Notes: a model not told the origin generated them from the letters alone. DNA of 64,000 nt from Mesorhizobium sp. M1E.F.Ca.ET.045.02.1.1 (GCF_003952485.1 NZ_CP034447.1:7144501-7208500), one strand, 5' to 3'. Positions 42,962-51,506 are shown, numbered from the stretch's first letter. Program-made: numbers and translations.

Positions 42962-43795
42962 CTACCACGACTCTCTGGCTCCGCCGGAAACCGACTCGAC
43001 GGCCGGCTTCGGCACAGGATGCTCCTCCGCATGGCGGCGATAGGCAGGCAGTTGGTTCGTCCAGACATCGTCGGCAAGCTCATTGACCCAGGCGCGGTCG
43101 TGGTCGTTGTCGGCGGCGAGGTAGAACATGCGGTTGTCGTCGACATAGGGCTTGGTCACCGAGCGCTGGTTGAGAACCAGGGTGACGCGCGAGCCGAGTT
43201 GGATGGGCGCGGTGCGATGGAGCACGCCGAGGAACTGACCGAGCGTGGCGTAGTTCATCTTGTGGTCGATGCGCATGACCTTGTTGCGCGGCAGGTCGCG
43301 GCCTGATTCGAGGATGGCGCGGCCGGTCTCGGAATCGTCGCAATAGATTTCAAGATGGCCGCCGATCAGAGGGTCGCTGATCGACAGCGGAATGAGCTCC
43401 GTCACCGGAACGCCGTCGCAGTGCCATTCGACGGCGCCGTCCTTGGGGTTCATGAAGGTGACGGTCGAGCCGACGATCGACAGTGGATAGGGTTCAAGCT
43501 TGGTGCCCATCATGTCGGACAGCCGCTCCAGGCGCAGCTTGTCATGCAAAAGCTCCTTGATCTCCGGGATGTAACGGTCGGCGCCGGTGATGAAGGTGAG
43601 GTCGAGATGCTTGTGCACCGCATGGCTGGCCTTGAGCTTGAGCGCCGCCTCCTCGATCGCGGCAAGCAGTGCGGGGTCGTAGCCGTGCAGATACTGGGCG
43701 ACGCCGAAGCTCGACACTTTCCACGCCGTATCATGACCAATGATGGCTTCACGGCTCATCGCATAGCGCAGTTCGGGGATGGTATGGGCGTTCAT
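42962..43795 (-). CDS. putative Fe(II)/2-oxoglutarate-type dioxygenase
   Basis: Protein of 277 residues that I do not recognise as a named enzyme. It has the arrangement of the cupin-like 2-oxoglutarate oxygenases: His125 and Asp127 in EWHCDG, His193 in GVLHRTAP and Arg203 ten residues later in GSRVTLVLNQ, with strands of the right kind between (GGHLEIYCDD). The His-x-Asp, His and His+10 Arg pattern is the basis of the call. It is transcribed away from a LysR gene and directly upstream of a DMT exporter, so it may hydroxylate an amino acid or other small metabolite that the exporter removes. Confidence 0.6.
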   Translation of the reverse strand: MNAHTIPELRYAMSREAIIGHDTAWKVSSFGVAQYLHGYDPALLAAIEEAALKLKASHAVHKHLDLTFITGADRYIPEIKELLHDKLRLERLSDMMGTKLEPYPLSIVGSTVTFMNPKDGAVEWHCDGVPVTELIPLSISDPLIGGHLEIYCDDSETGRAILESGRDLPRNKVMRIDHKMNYATLGQFLGVLHRTAPIQLGSRVTLVLNQRSVTKPYVDDNRMFYLAADNDHDRAWVNELADDVWTNQLPAYRRHAEEHPVPKPAVESVSGGARESW

Positions 43796-43906
43796 TCTAC
43801 TTCTCCAAGATGGGGGCAACACTTGGTAAACAGTCGATTAAGCCGCCCGCCCCTGTAAATTTAGGAATGCTGGTGCTACTTTAAGCCCAGCTAAAGGTCG
43901 GGCCCC

Positions 43907-44875
43907 GTGCGTCTGCTCAGTCAGGTCAACTTAAACTCGCTGAAAATCGTGGAGAGCGCCGCGAGGCACAAGAACTTCACGCGCGCCGGCGAGGAGCAGT
44001 TCATCACCGCCTCGGCTGTCAGTCAGCGGGTCAAGAGCCTGGAGGATCAGCTGCGCTTCAAGATTTTCCAGCGCGGCGGAAATGCGGTGTCCCTGACGCC
44101 GGAGGGCGAGACCTATGTGGCCCGGGTGCGCGAGGCGCTGGAGCGGATCGTCGCCGCCAGCATGGAGGCCACCGGCCAGTCGCAGTCGCATGTGCTGAGA
44201 ATCTGCGTTTTGCCGACCTTCGCGGCGCGCTGGCTGTTCCCGCGGCTCACCAGCTTCCAGCGGCAATATCCCGATATCGAGATGCGGGTCTCGACCTCCT
44301 ATGCGACGCACGAATTCTCGACCTCCGAGTACGACCTCGAGATCCGCTATGGCGACGGCAATTTCCCCGGCCTCAAATCCGAGCTGCTGTTCAAGGAGGA
44401 CCTGACGCCGGTGTGCAGCCGCAAGCTGTTCCACGACGTGCTGGGCGACAAGCCGCTGTACAAGGTGACGCCCGAGGACCTCAGGCACTTCACCTTGCTC
44501 CACTCCGACACCTGCACCCAGAACTGGCAGTCCTGGCTGGGCTTTGCCGGCGCGAGCTTCGTGCTCGGCGAGACCAGGAGCATCTATTTCGATTCCTGCA
44601 TGATGGCCTACGAGGCGGCCAATGCCGGCATGGGCTTTGCCGTCGCCAACCGCGCCTATATGGCAAGCGACATCCGCGCCGAACGGCTCGTGGCGCCTTT
44701 CGCGGTCCACCATCCCAACAGTGCCGGTTGGTATTTCGTGAGTCCGATCAAGGCGCTCGGCGCGCGCAAGGTGGAGCTGTTCAAGCAGTGGATCATGGCC
44801 GAGGCGGCGCTGACGCAGCGCCAATTGGACATCGAAATCGCCGACATGCCGGTGAAGCGGGTAGCGATGGCGTAG
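43907..44875 (+). CDS. LysR family transcriptional regulator (GcvA-like)
   Basis: Regulator of 322 residues starting at GTG 43907. The N-terminal helix-turn-helix is LKIVESAARHKNFTRAGEEQ then ITASAVSQRVKSLEDQ, with SLTPEGETYV after it; the effector domain follows. The style matches the GcvA branch. It is divergent from the dioxygenase-like gene across 111 bases that contain TTTAG/CTAAA half-sites (about 43858-43895). The likely targets are the dioxygenase/exporter pair; the inducer is unknown. Confidence 0.9.
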   Translation: MRLLSQVNLNSLKIVESAARHKNFTRAGEEQFITASAVSQRVKSLEDQLRFKIFQRGGNAVSLTPEGETYVARVREALERIVAASMEATGQSQSHVLRICVLPTFAARWLFPRLTSFQRQYPDIEMRVSTSYATHEFSTSEYDLEIRYGDGNFPGLKSELLFKEDLTPVCSRKLFHDVLGDKPLYKVTPEDLRHFTLLHSDTCTQNWQSWLGFAGASFVLGETRSIYFDSCMMAYEAANAGMGFAVANRAYMASDIRAERLVAPFAVHHPNSAGWYFVSPIKALGARKVELFKQWIMAEAALTQRQLDIEIADMPVKRVAMA

Positions 44876-45238
44876 GCGGACGCCCATGCCTAAGGCCCTG
44901 GAGCCGAATTCTCGATAGTGCGGAGGCTTCTCTTCACCGGTTGGCTGAAGCCGGAGCATTTGAGCAACCGGTAAGATACAGATGATTCAACCATGACGAC
45001 GCCTGGCTGCATCTCAGGATTGTTGTTGTAGATTTCACACAATACCGGGAATTTCTGGCGGGATTTCACTTATATCCAGAGGACTTTCCAAGCCTTGCCC
45101 ATGACCTGGCGGCAAGACTCAGCTATGATTTATTTTGCGGCGGGCCTGATTTTCCCGCTTGGCCGGCGCTTTCCAGCTTCCTCCCAAGCAGCGCCGGCCT
45201 TCTTCTGTGGCAGACATCGCCTACCTGCTTTGCCGCCA
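44876..45238. other. intergenic region, no gene seen
   Basis: A 363-base gap between the LysR gene and a convergent small lipoprotein gene. Open frames here lack ribosome-binding sites and protein-like composition. The segment 45000-45080 is relatively AT-rich. Confidence 0.45.
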
Positions 45239-45412
45239 TCACTGCGCCGGCTGCGTGCCCTGCTGGTCGCCGCCGGTGGTCGATTTCGGCACCGGGTTCT
45301 TGTCGATCTGCGGGCTCTGGTCGGCGGGCGCCTTGGTGGGCTGCACGCTGTTGTCGCAGGCGGCGAGCGCGAGCCCTGCCGCAAGAGCCAGCAGCACAGG
45401 AAGCTTCATCAT
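45239..45412 (-). CDS. small lipoprotein
   Basis: Protein of 57 residues: MMKLPVLLALAAGLALAACD is a lipoprotein signal with the lipobox LALAAC, leaving a mature part of about 38 residues rich in Pro, Gln and Asp (NSVQPTKAPADQSPQIDKNP). GGAGG lies just upstream of the start on the minus strand. Its size and composition recall small entericidin-like or hypothetical lipoproteins, but no function is readable. Confidence 0.7.
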   Translation of the reverse strand: MMKLPVLLALAAGLALAACDNSVQPTKAPADQSPQIDKNPVPKSTTGGDQQGTQPAQ

Positions 45413-45546
45413 GACGACCTCCTCTCGTTCGCCCCATTTCAAGGGGCAAACGAAGCGGTGGCGGTTTGGTTGCGTTCGCCCATGGGAACCAATCGCCCAA
45501 GTCCCGGTTGAACTCCCAACCGATCAAACCGCACAAGGAGATGGTC

Positions 45547-45714
45547 ATGATCCGTCTGCTGCTTGTCGGCCTGTTTGCCTACACGGCCTATCGCGTGACA
45601 ATGCGGATCATCGAGGAAGTGCCAGGCGACGTCACGCCGTTGGAGATGCCAGGCGATGAAAGGCGGACGCTGCGGCGCCAGTCGGCGGCAATGGGTGTGG
45701 AGCCGAAAAGGTAG
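45547..45714 (+). CDS. small membrane-anchored protein
   Basis: Protein of 55 residues with one N-terminal hydrophobic segment (MIRLLLVGLFAYTAYRV) and a charged tail. AAGGAG at 45535-45540 sits six bases before the ATG at 45547, which is why the ATG at 45541 is not used. No family recognised. A short type 1-like repeat follows it. Confidence 0.65.
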   Translation: MIRLLLVGLFAYTAYRVTMRIIEEVPGDVTPLEMPGDERRTLRRQSAAMGVEPKR

Positions 45715-45721
45715 TTACAGC

Positions 45722-45758
45722 CAATCTCCCCCACTTGGGACCCACTTGGGGGAGATTG
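45722..45758. repeat. short palindrome related to the type 1 repeat
   Basis: CAATCTCCCCCACTTGGGAC followed by CCACTTGGGGGAGATTG: the outer stem of the type 1 repeat, with an internal duplication of CCCACTTGGG, but without the long centre. Confidence 0.7.
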
Positions 45759-45844
45759 GCCATCATTCCGGCTTTCGCCAACTGCGAACGCACTCGACGC
45801 CTCAATCCCGTTGCGAACAAAGCGGAAACGATGCTTGATGGGCG

Positions 45845-47926
45845 ATGAACATCGCCGCCCGTGATTCGTCCTTCGAAGCTCCCGCCTATCTCGCCCGGCT
45901 GAATGACGCGCAGCGGCTGGCGGTGGTGCATGGCGACGGCAAGGTGGCCGCGCCTCTTTTGGTGATCGCAGGCGCCGGATCCGGCAAGACCAACACGCTG
46001 GCGCATCGCGTCGCCCATCTCATCGTCAAGGGCGCCGATCCGCGCCGCATCCTGTTGATGACGTTCTCGCGCCGCGCCGCGGCCGAGATGGCCAAGCGCG
46101 TCGAGCGCATCGCCGGCGAGGTGCTGGGCCGCGACGCCGCGATCATCGCCGACGCGCTCGCCTGGGCCGGCACCTTCCATGGCATCGGCGCCAGGCTGCT
46201 CCGCGACTATGCCGAGCAGATCGGCCTCGACCCGGCCTTCACCATCCACGACCGCGAGGATTCGGCCGACCTGATGAATCTCGCCCGGCATGAGTTGGGA
46301 TTCTCGAAAACCGAAAGCCGCTTCCCTACGAAAAGCACCTGCCTGCAGATCTATTCGCGCGCGGTGAACGCGCAGGCGCCGCTCGGCGAAGTGCTGGGCT
46401 CGGCATTTCCCTGGTGCGCCGGATGGGCAGACCAGCTCAAGCAGTTGTTCGCGGCCTATGTCGAGGCCAAGCAGGCGCAGAACGTGCTCGACTACGATGA
46501 CCTGTTGCTCTACTGGGCGCAGATGGCGGCCGAGCCGGAGATCGCGGCGCATCTCGGCAGCCGCTTCGACCATCTGCTGGTCGATGAGTACCAGGACACC
46601 AACCGGCTTCAGGCCTCGATCCTGCTCGCGCTAAAGCCGGACGGCGCCGGGCTCACCGTGGTGGGCGACGACGCGCAGTCGATCTATTCCTTCCGCGCCG
46701 CGGAAGTGCGCAACATCCTCGATTTCCCGAAGCAGTTCGCACAAGGCGCCGAGATCGTCATGCTGGAGCGCAACTACCGCTCGACCGAGACGATCCTTGC
46801 CGCCGCCAACGCGGTGATCGGCGAGGCCACCGAGCGCTTCACCAAGAACCTCTGGACCGAGCGCAGATCGTCGCACAAGCCGCAACTGGTGAGCGTGCGC
46901 GACGAGGCCGAGCAGGCCAATTATGTCTGCCACGCGATCCTGGCCGAACGCGAGGCCGGCACGGCGCTGAAGGCGCAGGCGGTGCTCTTCCGCGCCTCGC
47001 ATCACAGCGGGCCGCTGGAGGTCGAGCTCACGCGCCGCAACATCCCCTTCGTCAAGTTCGGCGGGCTGAAATTCCTCGACGCCGCGCACGTGAAGGACAT
47101 GCTGGCGATGCTGCGCTTTGCCGAAAACCCGCGCGACCGCGTCGCCGGGTTTCGCGTGCTGCAGCTTATGCCGGGCATCGGCCCTTCCGCCGCCTCGCAG
47201 ATCGTCGAGGCGATGGCCACCTCGCTGGACGAGACGATGGGCCTTGCCCGCTTCCGGCCGCCTCAGCGCGCGGCAGAGGACTGGCCGGTCTTCCTCGACA
47301 TCTACAGCGGGCTGCGTGCCGGTCCCAAATGGCCGGCCGACCTCGAACGGATCAGGCTGTGGTACGAGCCGCATATGGAACGCATCCATGAGGATGCGAT
47401 CACCCGCCGGGCCGACCTGTTGCAGCTCGAGCAGATCGCGTCCGGCTACCCCTCGCGCGAGCGCTTCCTCACTGAGCTCACGCTCGACCCGCCGGATGCC
47501 ACCAGCGACCAGGCCGGACCGCCGCATCGCGACGAGGATTATCTGATCCTGTCGACCATCCATTCGGCCAAGGGCCAGGAGTGGAAGAACGTCTTCGTGC
47601 TCAACACCGTCGACGGCTGCATCCCCGCCGATCTCGGCGTCGGCACCAAGGAGGACATCGAGGAGGAGCGCCGGCTGCTCTATGTGGCGATGACGCGGGC
47701 GAAGGACAGCCTGCATCTGGTGGTGCCGCAGCGCTTTTATCCGCACAACCAGCCGGTGCGCGGCGACCGCCACATCTATGCCTCGCGCACCCGCTTCATC
47801 CCGGCCTCGATGCTTTCAGCCTTCGAGCAGACGTCGTGGGCGAGCGCGCGTATGGCGAACGATCCGCGGACCCAACCCCAGGTCAAGGTCGATCTCGGCG
47901 CGCGCATGCGCGGCATGTGGAAATAG
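45845..47926 (+). CDS. UvrD/Rep-family ATP-dependent DNA helicase
   Basis: SF1A helicase of 693 residues. All motifs are present: I (GAGSGKTNTLAHRV), II (LVDEYQDTNRLQ), III (VVGDDAQSIYSFRAA), IV (LERNYRSTETI), V (STIHSAKGQEWKNVFVLN) and VI (RRLLYVAMTRAKDSLHLV). It unwinds DNA 3'-5' in repair or replication restart. It is shorter than UvrD or PcrA (about 720-750 residues) and has no nuclease domain like AddA. Housekeeping uvrD is likely elsewhere. It has no partner gene here. Confidence 0.92.
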   Translation: MNIAARDSSFEAPAYLARLNDAQRLAVVHGDGKVAAPLLVIAGAGSGKTNTLAHRVAHLIVKGADPRRILLMTFSRRAAAEMAKRVERIAGEVLGRDAAIIADALAWAGTFHGIGARLLRDYAEQIGLDPAFTIHDREDSADLMNLARHELGFSKTESRFPTKSTCLQIYSRAVNAQAPLGEVLGSAFPWCAGWADQLKQLFAAYVEAKQAQNVLDYDDLLLYWAQMAAEPEIAAHLGSRFDHLLVDEYQDTNRLQASILLALKPDGAGLTVVGDDAQSIYSFRAAEVRNILDFPKQFAQGAEIVMLERNYRSTETILAAANAVIGEATERFTKNLWTERRSSHKPQLVSVRDEAEQANYVCHAILAEREAGTALKAQAVLFRASHHSGPLEVELTRRNIPFVKFGGLKFLDAAHVKDMLAMLRFAENPRDRVAGFRVLQLMPGIGPSAASQIVEAMATSLDETMGLARFRPPQRAAEDWPVFLDIYSGLRAGPKWPADLERIRLWYEPHMERIHEDAITRRADLLQLEQIASGYPSRERFLTELTLDPPDATSDQAGPPHRDEDYLILSTIHSAKGQEWKNVFVLNTVDGCIPADLGVGTKEDIEEERRLLYVAMTRAKDSLHLVVPQRFYPHNQPVRGDRHIYASRTRFIPASMLSAFEQTSWASARMANDPRTQPQVKVDLGARMRGMWK

Positions 47927-48063
47927 CGTCCGCCCCGAGCATCGCCGAACCGCACTCCACCCCAACTCGCCAAGCCGCTCGCGGCCGGTTTGCTGCCTTC
48001 TCCATGGAACTTTTCACCCGGCAACGGATTTCCGTTAGTAAAATCTAATGCAAGGAGGCAGTT

Positions 48064-48408
48064 ATGAAGAATCTCATTCTCGCCGCCATGATGGGCGTGG
48101 CTAGCTTGGCGCCAATGACGGTTCCGACACAGGCAGTAAGCCTGACCATAACCACCGACGACGGCATGGGCAGATACGATGACGATTACTACTGGCGCCG
48201 CCATCACATGCGCGACGAGTGGCGCTACAGAGACCGATACGAGATGCGCGACGATTGGCGCTACAGAGGCCGATATGAGATGCGAGGCGGATACCGCTAC
48301 GGCCACAATCGCGACTGCATGGTCAGGGTGCACAAACGCTGGCATCACCACCACTGGGTCGTGAATAGAGTCTGGAGCTGCGGCCTCCACAGAGGCTGGA
48401 GGGACTAG
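48064..48408 (+). CDS. small secreted Arg/Tyr/Trp-rich repeat protein
   Basis: Protein of 114 residues with a signal peptide of about 24 residues (MKNLILAAMMGVASLAPMTV). The mature part holds three tandem copies of a 12-residue unit: MRDEWRYRDRYE, MRDDWRYRGRYE, MRGGYRYG. A His/Trp-rich end with two Cys follows (CMVRVHKRWHHHHW, VWSCG). AAGGAGG lies six bases before the ATG. Aromatic-basic repeats like these suggest an envelope or cell-surface location; no function is known. Confidence 0.8.
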   Translation: MKNLILAAMMGVASLAPMTVPTQAVSLTITTDDGMGRYDDDYYWRRHHMRDEWRYRDRYEMRDDWRYRGRYEMRGGYRYGHNRDCMVRVHKRWHHHHWVVNRVWSCGLHRGWRD

Positions 48409-48470
48409 CTCGGGATGCTGTGGTCGACGCGTGACGCAGGCCTCGAGCCTCCCATGAAAACAGGTGGAAA

Positions 48471-48656
48471 ATGCGCTTGATTCCATCGACGATGAGTTGG
48501 CGGCAGCGGCTCGGTGAACTGGCGGGCCAACTTTTCGTCAACATCGCCGCGGCGCTGATCGCAGGGATCGCGATCCTCTTGCTGGTGTTGTCGGCGCACT
48601 ACCAGGTTCCGCAACTTCCACCGGAAGTGGCAATCACCGCCGGCGCCGGCCAATAG
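48471..48656 (+). CDS. small single-pass membrane protein
   Basis: Protein of 61 residues: a basic head MRLIPSTMSWRQRLGEL, one strong membrane helix VNIAAALIAGIAILLLVLSA, and a short Pro-rich tail. GGTGGA lies just before the ATG. No family recognised. Confidence 0.55.
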   Translation: MRLIPSTMSWRQRLGELAGQLFVNIAAALIAGIAILLLVLSAHYQVPQLPPEVAITAGAGQ

Positions 48657-48783
48657 CTCTGGCGGGGCAGGCGCGAAAAGATCCCCGAACGTGGAACCTC
48701 GCGCCGCAAGGCGCGTTGTGTGGCGTCCTACCCAAGACCGAGGGTGGCAGCCCGCCATCCTCTGCCCAATCCGAGAGGTCTAA

Positions 48784-49086
48784 ATGTACGACAGGATGTC
48801 CTTCGCCCCGGTCGCGCTCAGTGTCGGCGCCGGCCACAAACGCATGATAGCCTCGCTGTCCGACATGCATGTGTTCCTGACCGAGTTCCCGCCGTCGCGC
48901 CGGCGGCTGAGCTACGGCGTCGCGGTGAAGGCCTGCGAAGCCGCACGGGCCGGAGAAATTTCCGTCGAATCGGCGCGCGACGCGCTGGTCACCTTCGCGG
49001 TGACGGCCGGCATCCTGTGGCCGTCCGACCAGCCGATCGTCTCGGTGAAGCCAGTCGCGCGCGCCCATGGTGGCTTCGCCGCCTGA
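48784..49086 (+). CDS. DUF982 family protein
   Basis: Protein of 100 residues. The region from MHVFLTEFPPSRRRLSYGVA through AVKACEAARAGEISVESARDA to ALVTFAVTAGIL fits DUF982, a short family abundant in rhizobia with many paralogues per genome. No signal peptide. The role is unknown. A strong terminator follows at 49128. It faces the diguanylate cyclase gene convergently. Confidence 0.8.
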   Translation: MYDRMSFAPVALSVGAGHKRMIASLSDMHVFLTEFPPSRRRLSYGVAVKACEAARAGEISVESARDALVTFAVTAGILWPSDQPIVSVKPVARAHGGFAA

Positions 49087-49127
49087 TATTGGCAGGCCCC
49101 GCACAGCCCGATGGAGGGCCCGCCAGA

Positions 49128-49162
49128 CCCGCCTGAGATGATTTTCTCGGGCGGGTTTTTCT
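49128..49162 (+). terminator. intrinsic terminator after the DUF982 gene
   Basis: CCCGCCTGAGA pairs with TCTCGGGCGGG (11 base pairs, one T-G), loop TGATTTT, followed by TTTTTC. Placed 42 bases after the stop. Confidence 0.85.
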
Positions 49163-49217
49163 CGTTCAACCCAGCCTTCCGCTGCCCCGGCCAGATTCCA
49201 CGAAAGTTTTCCGGCGC

Positions 49218-49307
49218 TGCGTGAAACATCGCATAGAACATACCACTGCGTGAAGCAGCGCACAGAACGGTCCCTTGCGTGAAACATCGCACAGAACATT
49301 CGCCTTG
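49218..49307. repeat. three-copy tandem repeat, about 29-30 bp unit
   Basis: Copies begin CTGCGTGAAACATCGCATAG (49218), CTGCGTGAAGCAGCGCACAG (about 49246) and TTGCGTGAAACATCGCACAG (about 49276); all continue AACA or AACG. It lies between two convergent genes, after a terminator, and is not translated. Confidence 0.8.
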
Positions 49308-49361
49308 CCGGTGCAGGTTTGCGAACGTGCGGCAAAGAAGCGGATGTTTTCGCGCAACCTA

Positions 49362-50147
49362 TCAATGGAACGTGCTGGAGACGTCGTCCAACAACACGTT
49401 GCGCGGACTTTCGAAGCTTACCTGGTCACGCCCGTTCGACTTCGCCTTGTAGAGATGCCTGTCGGCGACCTGGAACATGTGGTGATAGGTGGTGGGTCCG
49501 TTGAAGGCGACGCCGCCGATGCTGACCGAGAGAGGCCATGGCTGCCCGCCGGGCGCGAACCCGGCCTCGCGGATGCCCAGCCTGATCGATTCCGCGACCA
49601 GGAAGGAGCGCGTCGCATCGGCGCCCGGAAGAAAGACCGCGAATTCCTCGCCGCCGATGCGCCCGACGATGTCGGGGCCGTGAAGTTGGCCCTGGATCGT
49701 CCTGGCGATCAGCTTCAGCGCCTGATCGCCGCAATCGTGGCCGAGACGGTCGTTGATCGACTTGAAATGATCGGCGTCCACGATCAGCAGCGCGCCGGTA
49801 TCGGCGACGGCATGGCCGCGCGCCTGCTCTAGATAGGCTTCCACCAGCATCGAGAAGGCGCCGCGGTTGAAGACGGCCGTCAGGCTGTCGGTCGCGGCGA
49901 CGATGCTGAGCTCTTTCTGGGCGATCGCCAACTGGCGCATCTTCCACATCAGGAAGAACAGGAAGGAGCCGCCAAGGACGAGCGGCAGGAACAGGTCGGT
50001 GAGCTCTGCCCAGAGCAGCGCGTCCGGCGACAGCGAGGGAAAGTTGAAGGAATCGACAAAGAAGGCCGCGGCAATGAAGAAGGCCGTGCCGGCGAAGGTG
50101 ACCAGCGCTACCCTGCCCCAACTCGTGGGGGACAAATCGATGCGCAT
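49362..50147 (-). CDS. membrane-bound diguanylate cyclase (GGDEF)
   Basis: Protein of 261 residues: two N-terminal membrane helices (about 11-30 and 50-68) and a GGDEF domain from about residue 85. The active-site loop is GGEEF (165-169) and the metal/GTP residues (VDADHFKSINDRLGHDCGD) are intact, so it should make cyclic di-GMP. The inhibitory I-site, normally RxxD five residues before GGEEF, reads HGPD and is lost. No separate sensor domain is present, so regulation may be by membrane state or level. Confidence 0.9.
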   Translation of the reverse strand: MRIDLSPTSWGRVALVTFAGTAFFIAAAFFVDSFNFPSLSPDALLWAELTDLFLPLVLGGSFLFFLMWKMRQLAIAQKELSIVAATDSLTAVFNRGAFSMLVEAYLEQARGHAVADTGALLIVDADHFKSINDRLGHDCGDQALKLIARTIQGQLHGPDIVGRIGGEEFAVFLPGADATRSFLVAESIRLGIREAGFAPGGQPWPLSVSIGGVAFNGPTTYHHMFQVADRHLYKAKSNGRDQVSFESPRNVLLDDVSSTFH

Positions 50148-50241
50148 GTCATTGCTCCCACTGCGACTGGCCTATTGTGGAGCGCGAGCGCAAACGAAGT
50201 CCTAATATATTAGCTTCAATGCAAGCTTGGTTAACAAGCAA

Positions 50242-50751
50242 TCAGGCGTAGGCGCGGCCTTCCTCGGAGCGCTGGAACAGCATCAGGTCGAGCGGCACCG
50301 AGGGCCTGCCGAGCACGGTGAGGCACATATGCGCCTGGCCGCGATGGTGGGTCTGGTGATTGAAAAGATGGCTGAGCGCCGGCGCCAGCCGCTGCGAGAC
50401 GGTGCGCATGTCGGTCGTCATATAAGAAAAACGTCCAGTGAACGCCTTGTCGGTCATGCCGCTCACCCAGTCGACGATCCTCCTGTCCTCGGCCTCGCGT
50501 GCCAAGCGCAAGCCTGGGAAAGCGCGATGGAGGATCGTCGCAAGGTTTGAGGGCGCGTCGCCCTCACCCGTAAAGCGCTTCATCCAGACTCGGTCGGTGA
50601 CGAGCAGATGGTTGAGCGTGCCAAGCATCGAGCCGAAGAAGGCGCCGACGTCGCGAGCGAGCTCCTCCTCGTTGAGGTCGGCGGCGGCATCGTAGATGCG
50701 CGCGTTGGCCCATTGATTGTAGGCTGCAAACATCATGAAATGCTGTTTCAT
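50242..50751 (-). CDS. DinB family protein
   Basis: Four-helix protein of 169 residues beginning MKQHFMMFAAYNQWANARI, typical of DinB/YfiT-like proteins. The metal-binding His triad is visible: His in LGTLNHLLVTDRVW and the pair in HLFNHQTHHRGQ. Many DinB proteins are thiol-dependent transferases or hydrolases (for example mycothiol- or bacillithiol-linked). It is divergent from a glutathione-transferase-like gene 54 bases away; a shared thiol chemistry is possible. Confidence 0.87.
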   Translation of the reverse strand: MKQHFMMFAAYNQWANARIYDAAADLNEEELARDVGAFFGSMLGTLNHLLVTDRVWMKRFTGEGDAPSNLATILHRAFPGLRLAREAEDRRIVDWVSGMTDKAFTGRFSYMTTDMRTVSQRLAPALSHLFNHQTHHRGQAHMCLTVLGRPSVPLDLMLFQRSEEGRAYA

Positions 50752-50805
50752 TCTTCCATCCGGCTCGCAACGAATCCCGGCTCTTCGTAACCCGCAGGAA
50801 CCGCA

Positions 50806-51498
50806 ATGACCATTCTCTTCTATGACCTCGTCGGCCACGACACCCAACGCCCGTTCAGCCCGCATTGCTGGAAGGCGAAGATGGCGCTGGCGCACAAGGG
50901 ACTCGACGCCACCAAGGTGCCGACGCGCTTCCTGGAAGTGCCGAAGGTCGAAGGCGGCGTCTCGAAGACGGTGCCGGTGATCCGCGACGGCGACCGCGTG
51001 GTGGCCGATTCCTTCGCCATCGCGCTCTATCTCGACGAGGCCTATCCGGAGCGGCCGGCGCTGTTTGCCGGCGAAGGCGGCAAGGCGATGGCGCGCTTCA
51101 TCGAGCGCTGGTCGCAACTCACCATCCATCCCTACGTCACAAGCGTAGCGCTTACCGACCTGCATGGCATGCAGGACGAGGCGAACGCGGCGTATTTCCG
51201 CGAGAATCGCGAGCAGCGCTTGGGCAAGAAGCTGGAAGAGGTGGTGGCGGGCCGTGATGCGGGACTGGCAGGCTTCCGCGCCTCGCTGGAGCCGCTGCGC
51301 TCGATGCTGACCTACCAGCCCTTCATCGGCGGGAGCTCGCCGCTGTTTGCCGACTACATCGTGTTCGGGGCGCTGCAATGGGCGCGCATCGCCTCGCCCT
51401 ACCGGCTGCTCGACGAGAGCGATAGCGTGGCCCAGTGGTTCGAGCGCTGTCTCGACCTGCATGGCGGGATCGGCCGGCAGGTTGCGGCCGCGGCTTGA
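50806..51498 (+). CDS. glutathione S-transferase family protein, LigE (beta-etherase)-like
   Basis: Protein of 230 residues. The thioredoxin-like N-terminal domain (MTILFYDLVG, FSPHCWKAKMALAHKGLD, VPVIRDGDRVVADSFAIALYLDE) and the helical C-terminal domain fit GSTs. The pattern SPxxWKxKxALxHKG, GxxLEEVxAGRDxxL and PxFADYIVFGALQW is close, by memory, to LigE of Sphingobium, which cleaves lignin beta-aryl ethers with glutathione. That is recall, not a search; no other lig genes are near. Broad glutathione conjugation is an alternative. Confidence 0.82.
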   Translation: MTILFYDLVGHDTQRPFSPHCWKAKMALAHKGLDATKVPTRFLEVPKVEGGVSKTVPVIRDGDRVVADSFAIALYLDEAYPERPALFAGEGGKAMARFIERWSQLTIHPYVTSVALTDLHGMQDEANAAYFRENREQRLGKKLEEVVAGRDAGLAGFRASLEPLRSMLTYQPFIGGSSPLFADYIVFGALQWARIASPYRLLDESDSVAQWFERCLDLHGGIGRQVAAAA

Positions 51499-51506
51499 CG
51501 CTGGCG

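Noticed and set aside
48784..49362. Toxin-antitoxin pair or phage remnant around the DUF982 gene
   Set aside because: Only one gene, a terminator and tandem repeats are present; no toxin, integrase or att-like duplication was seen.
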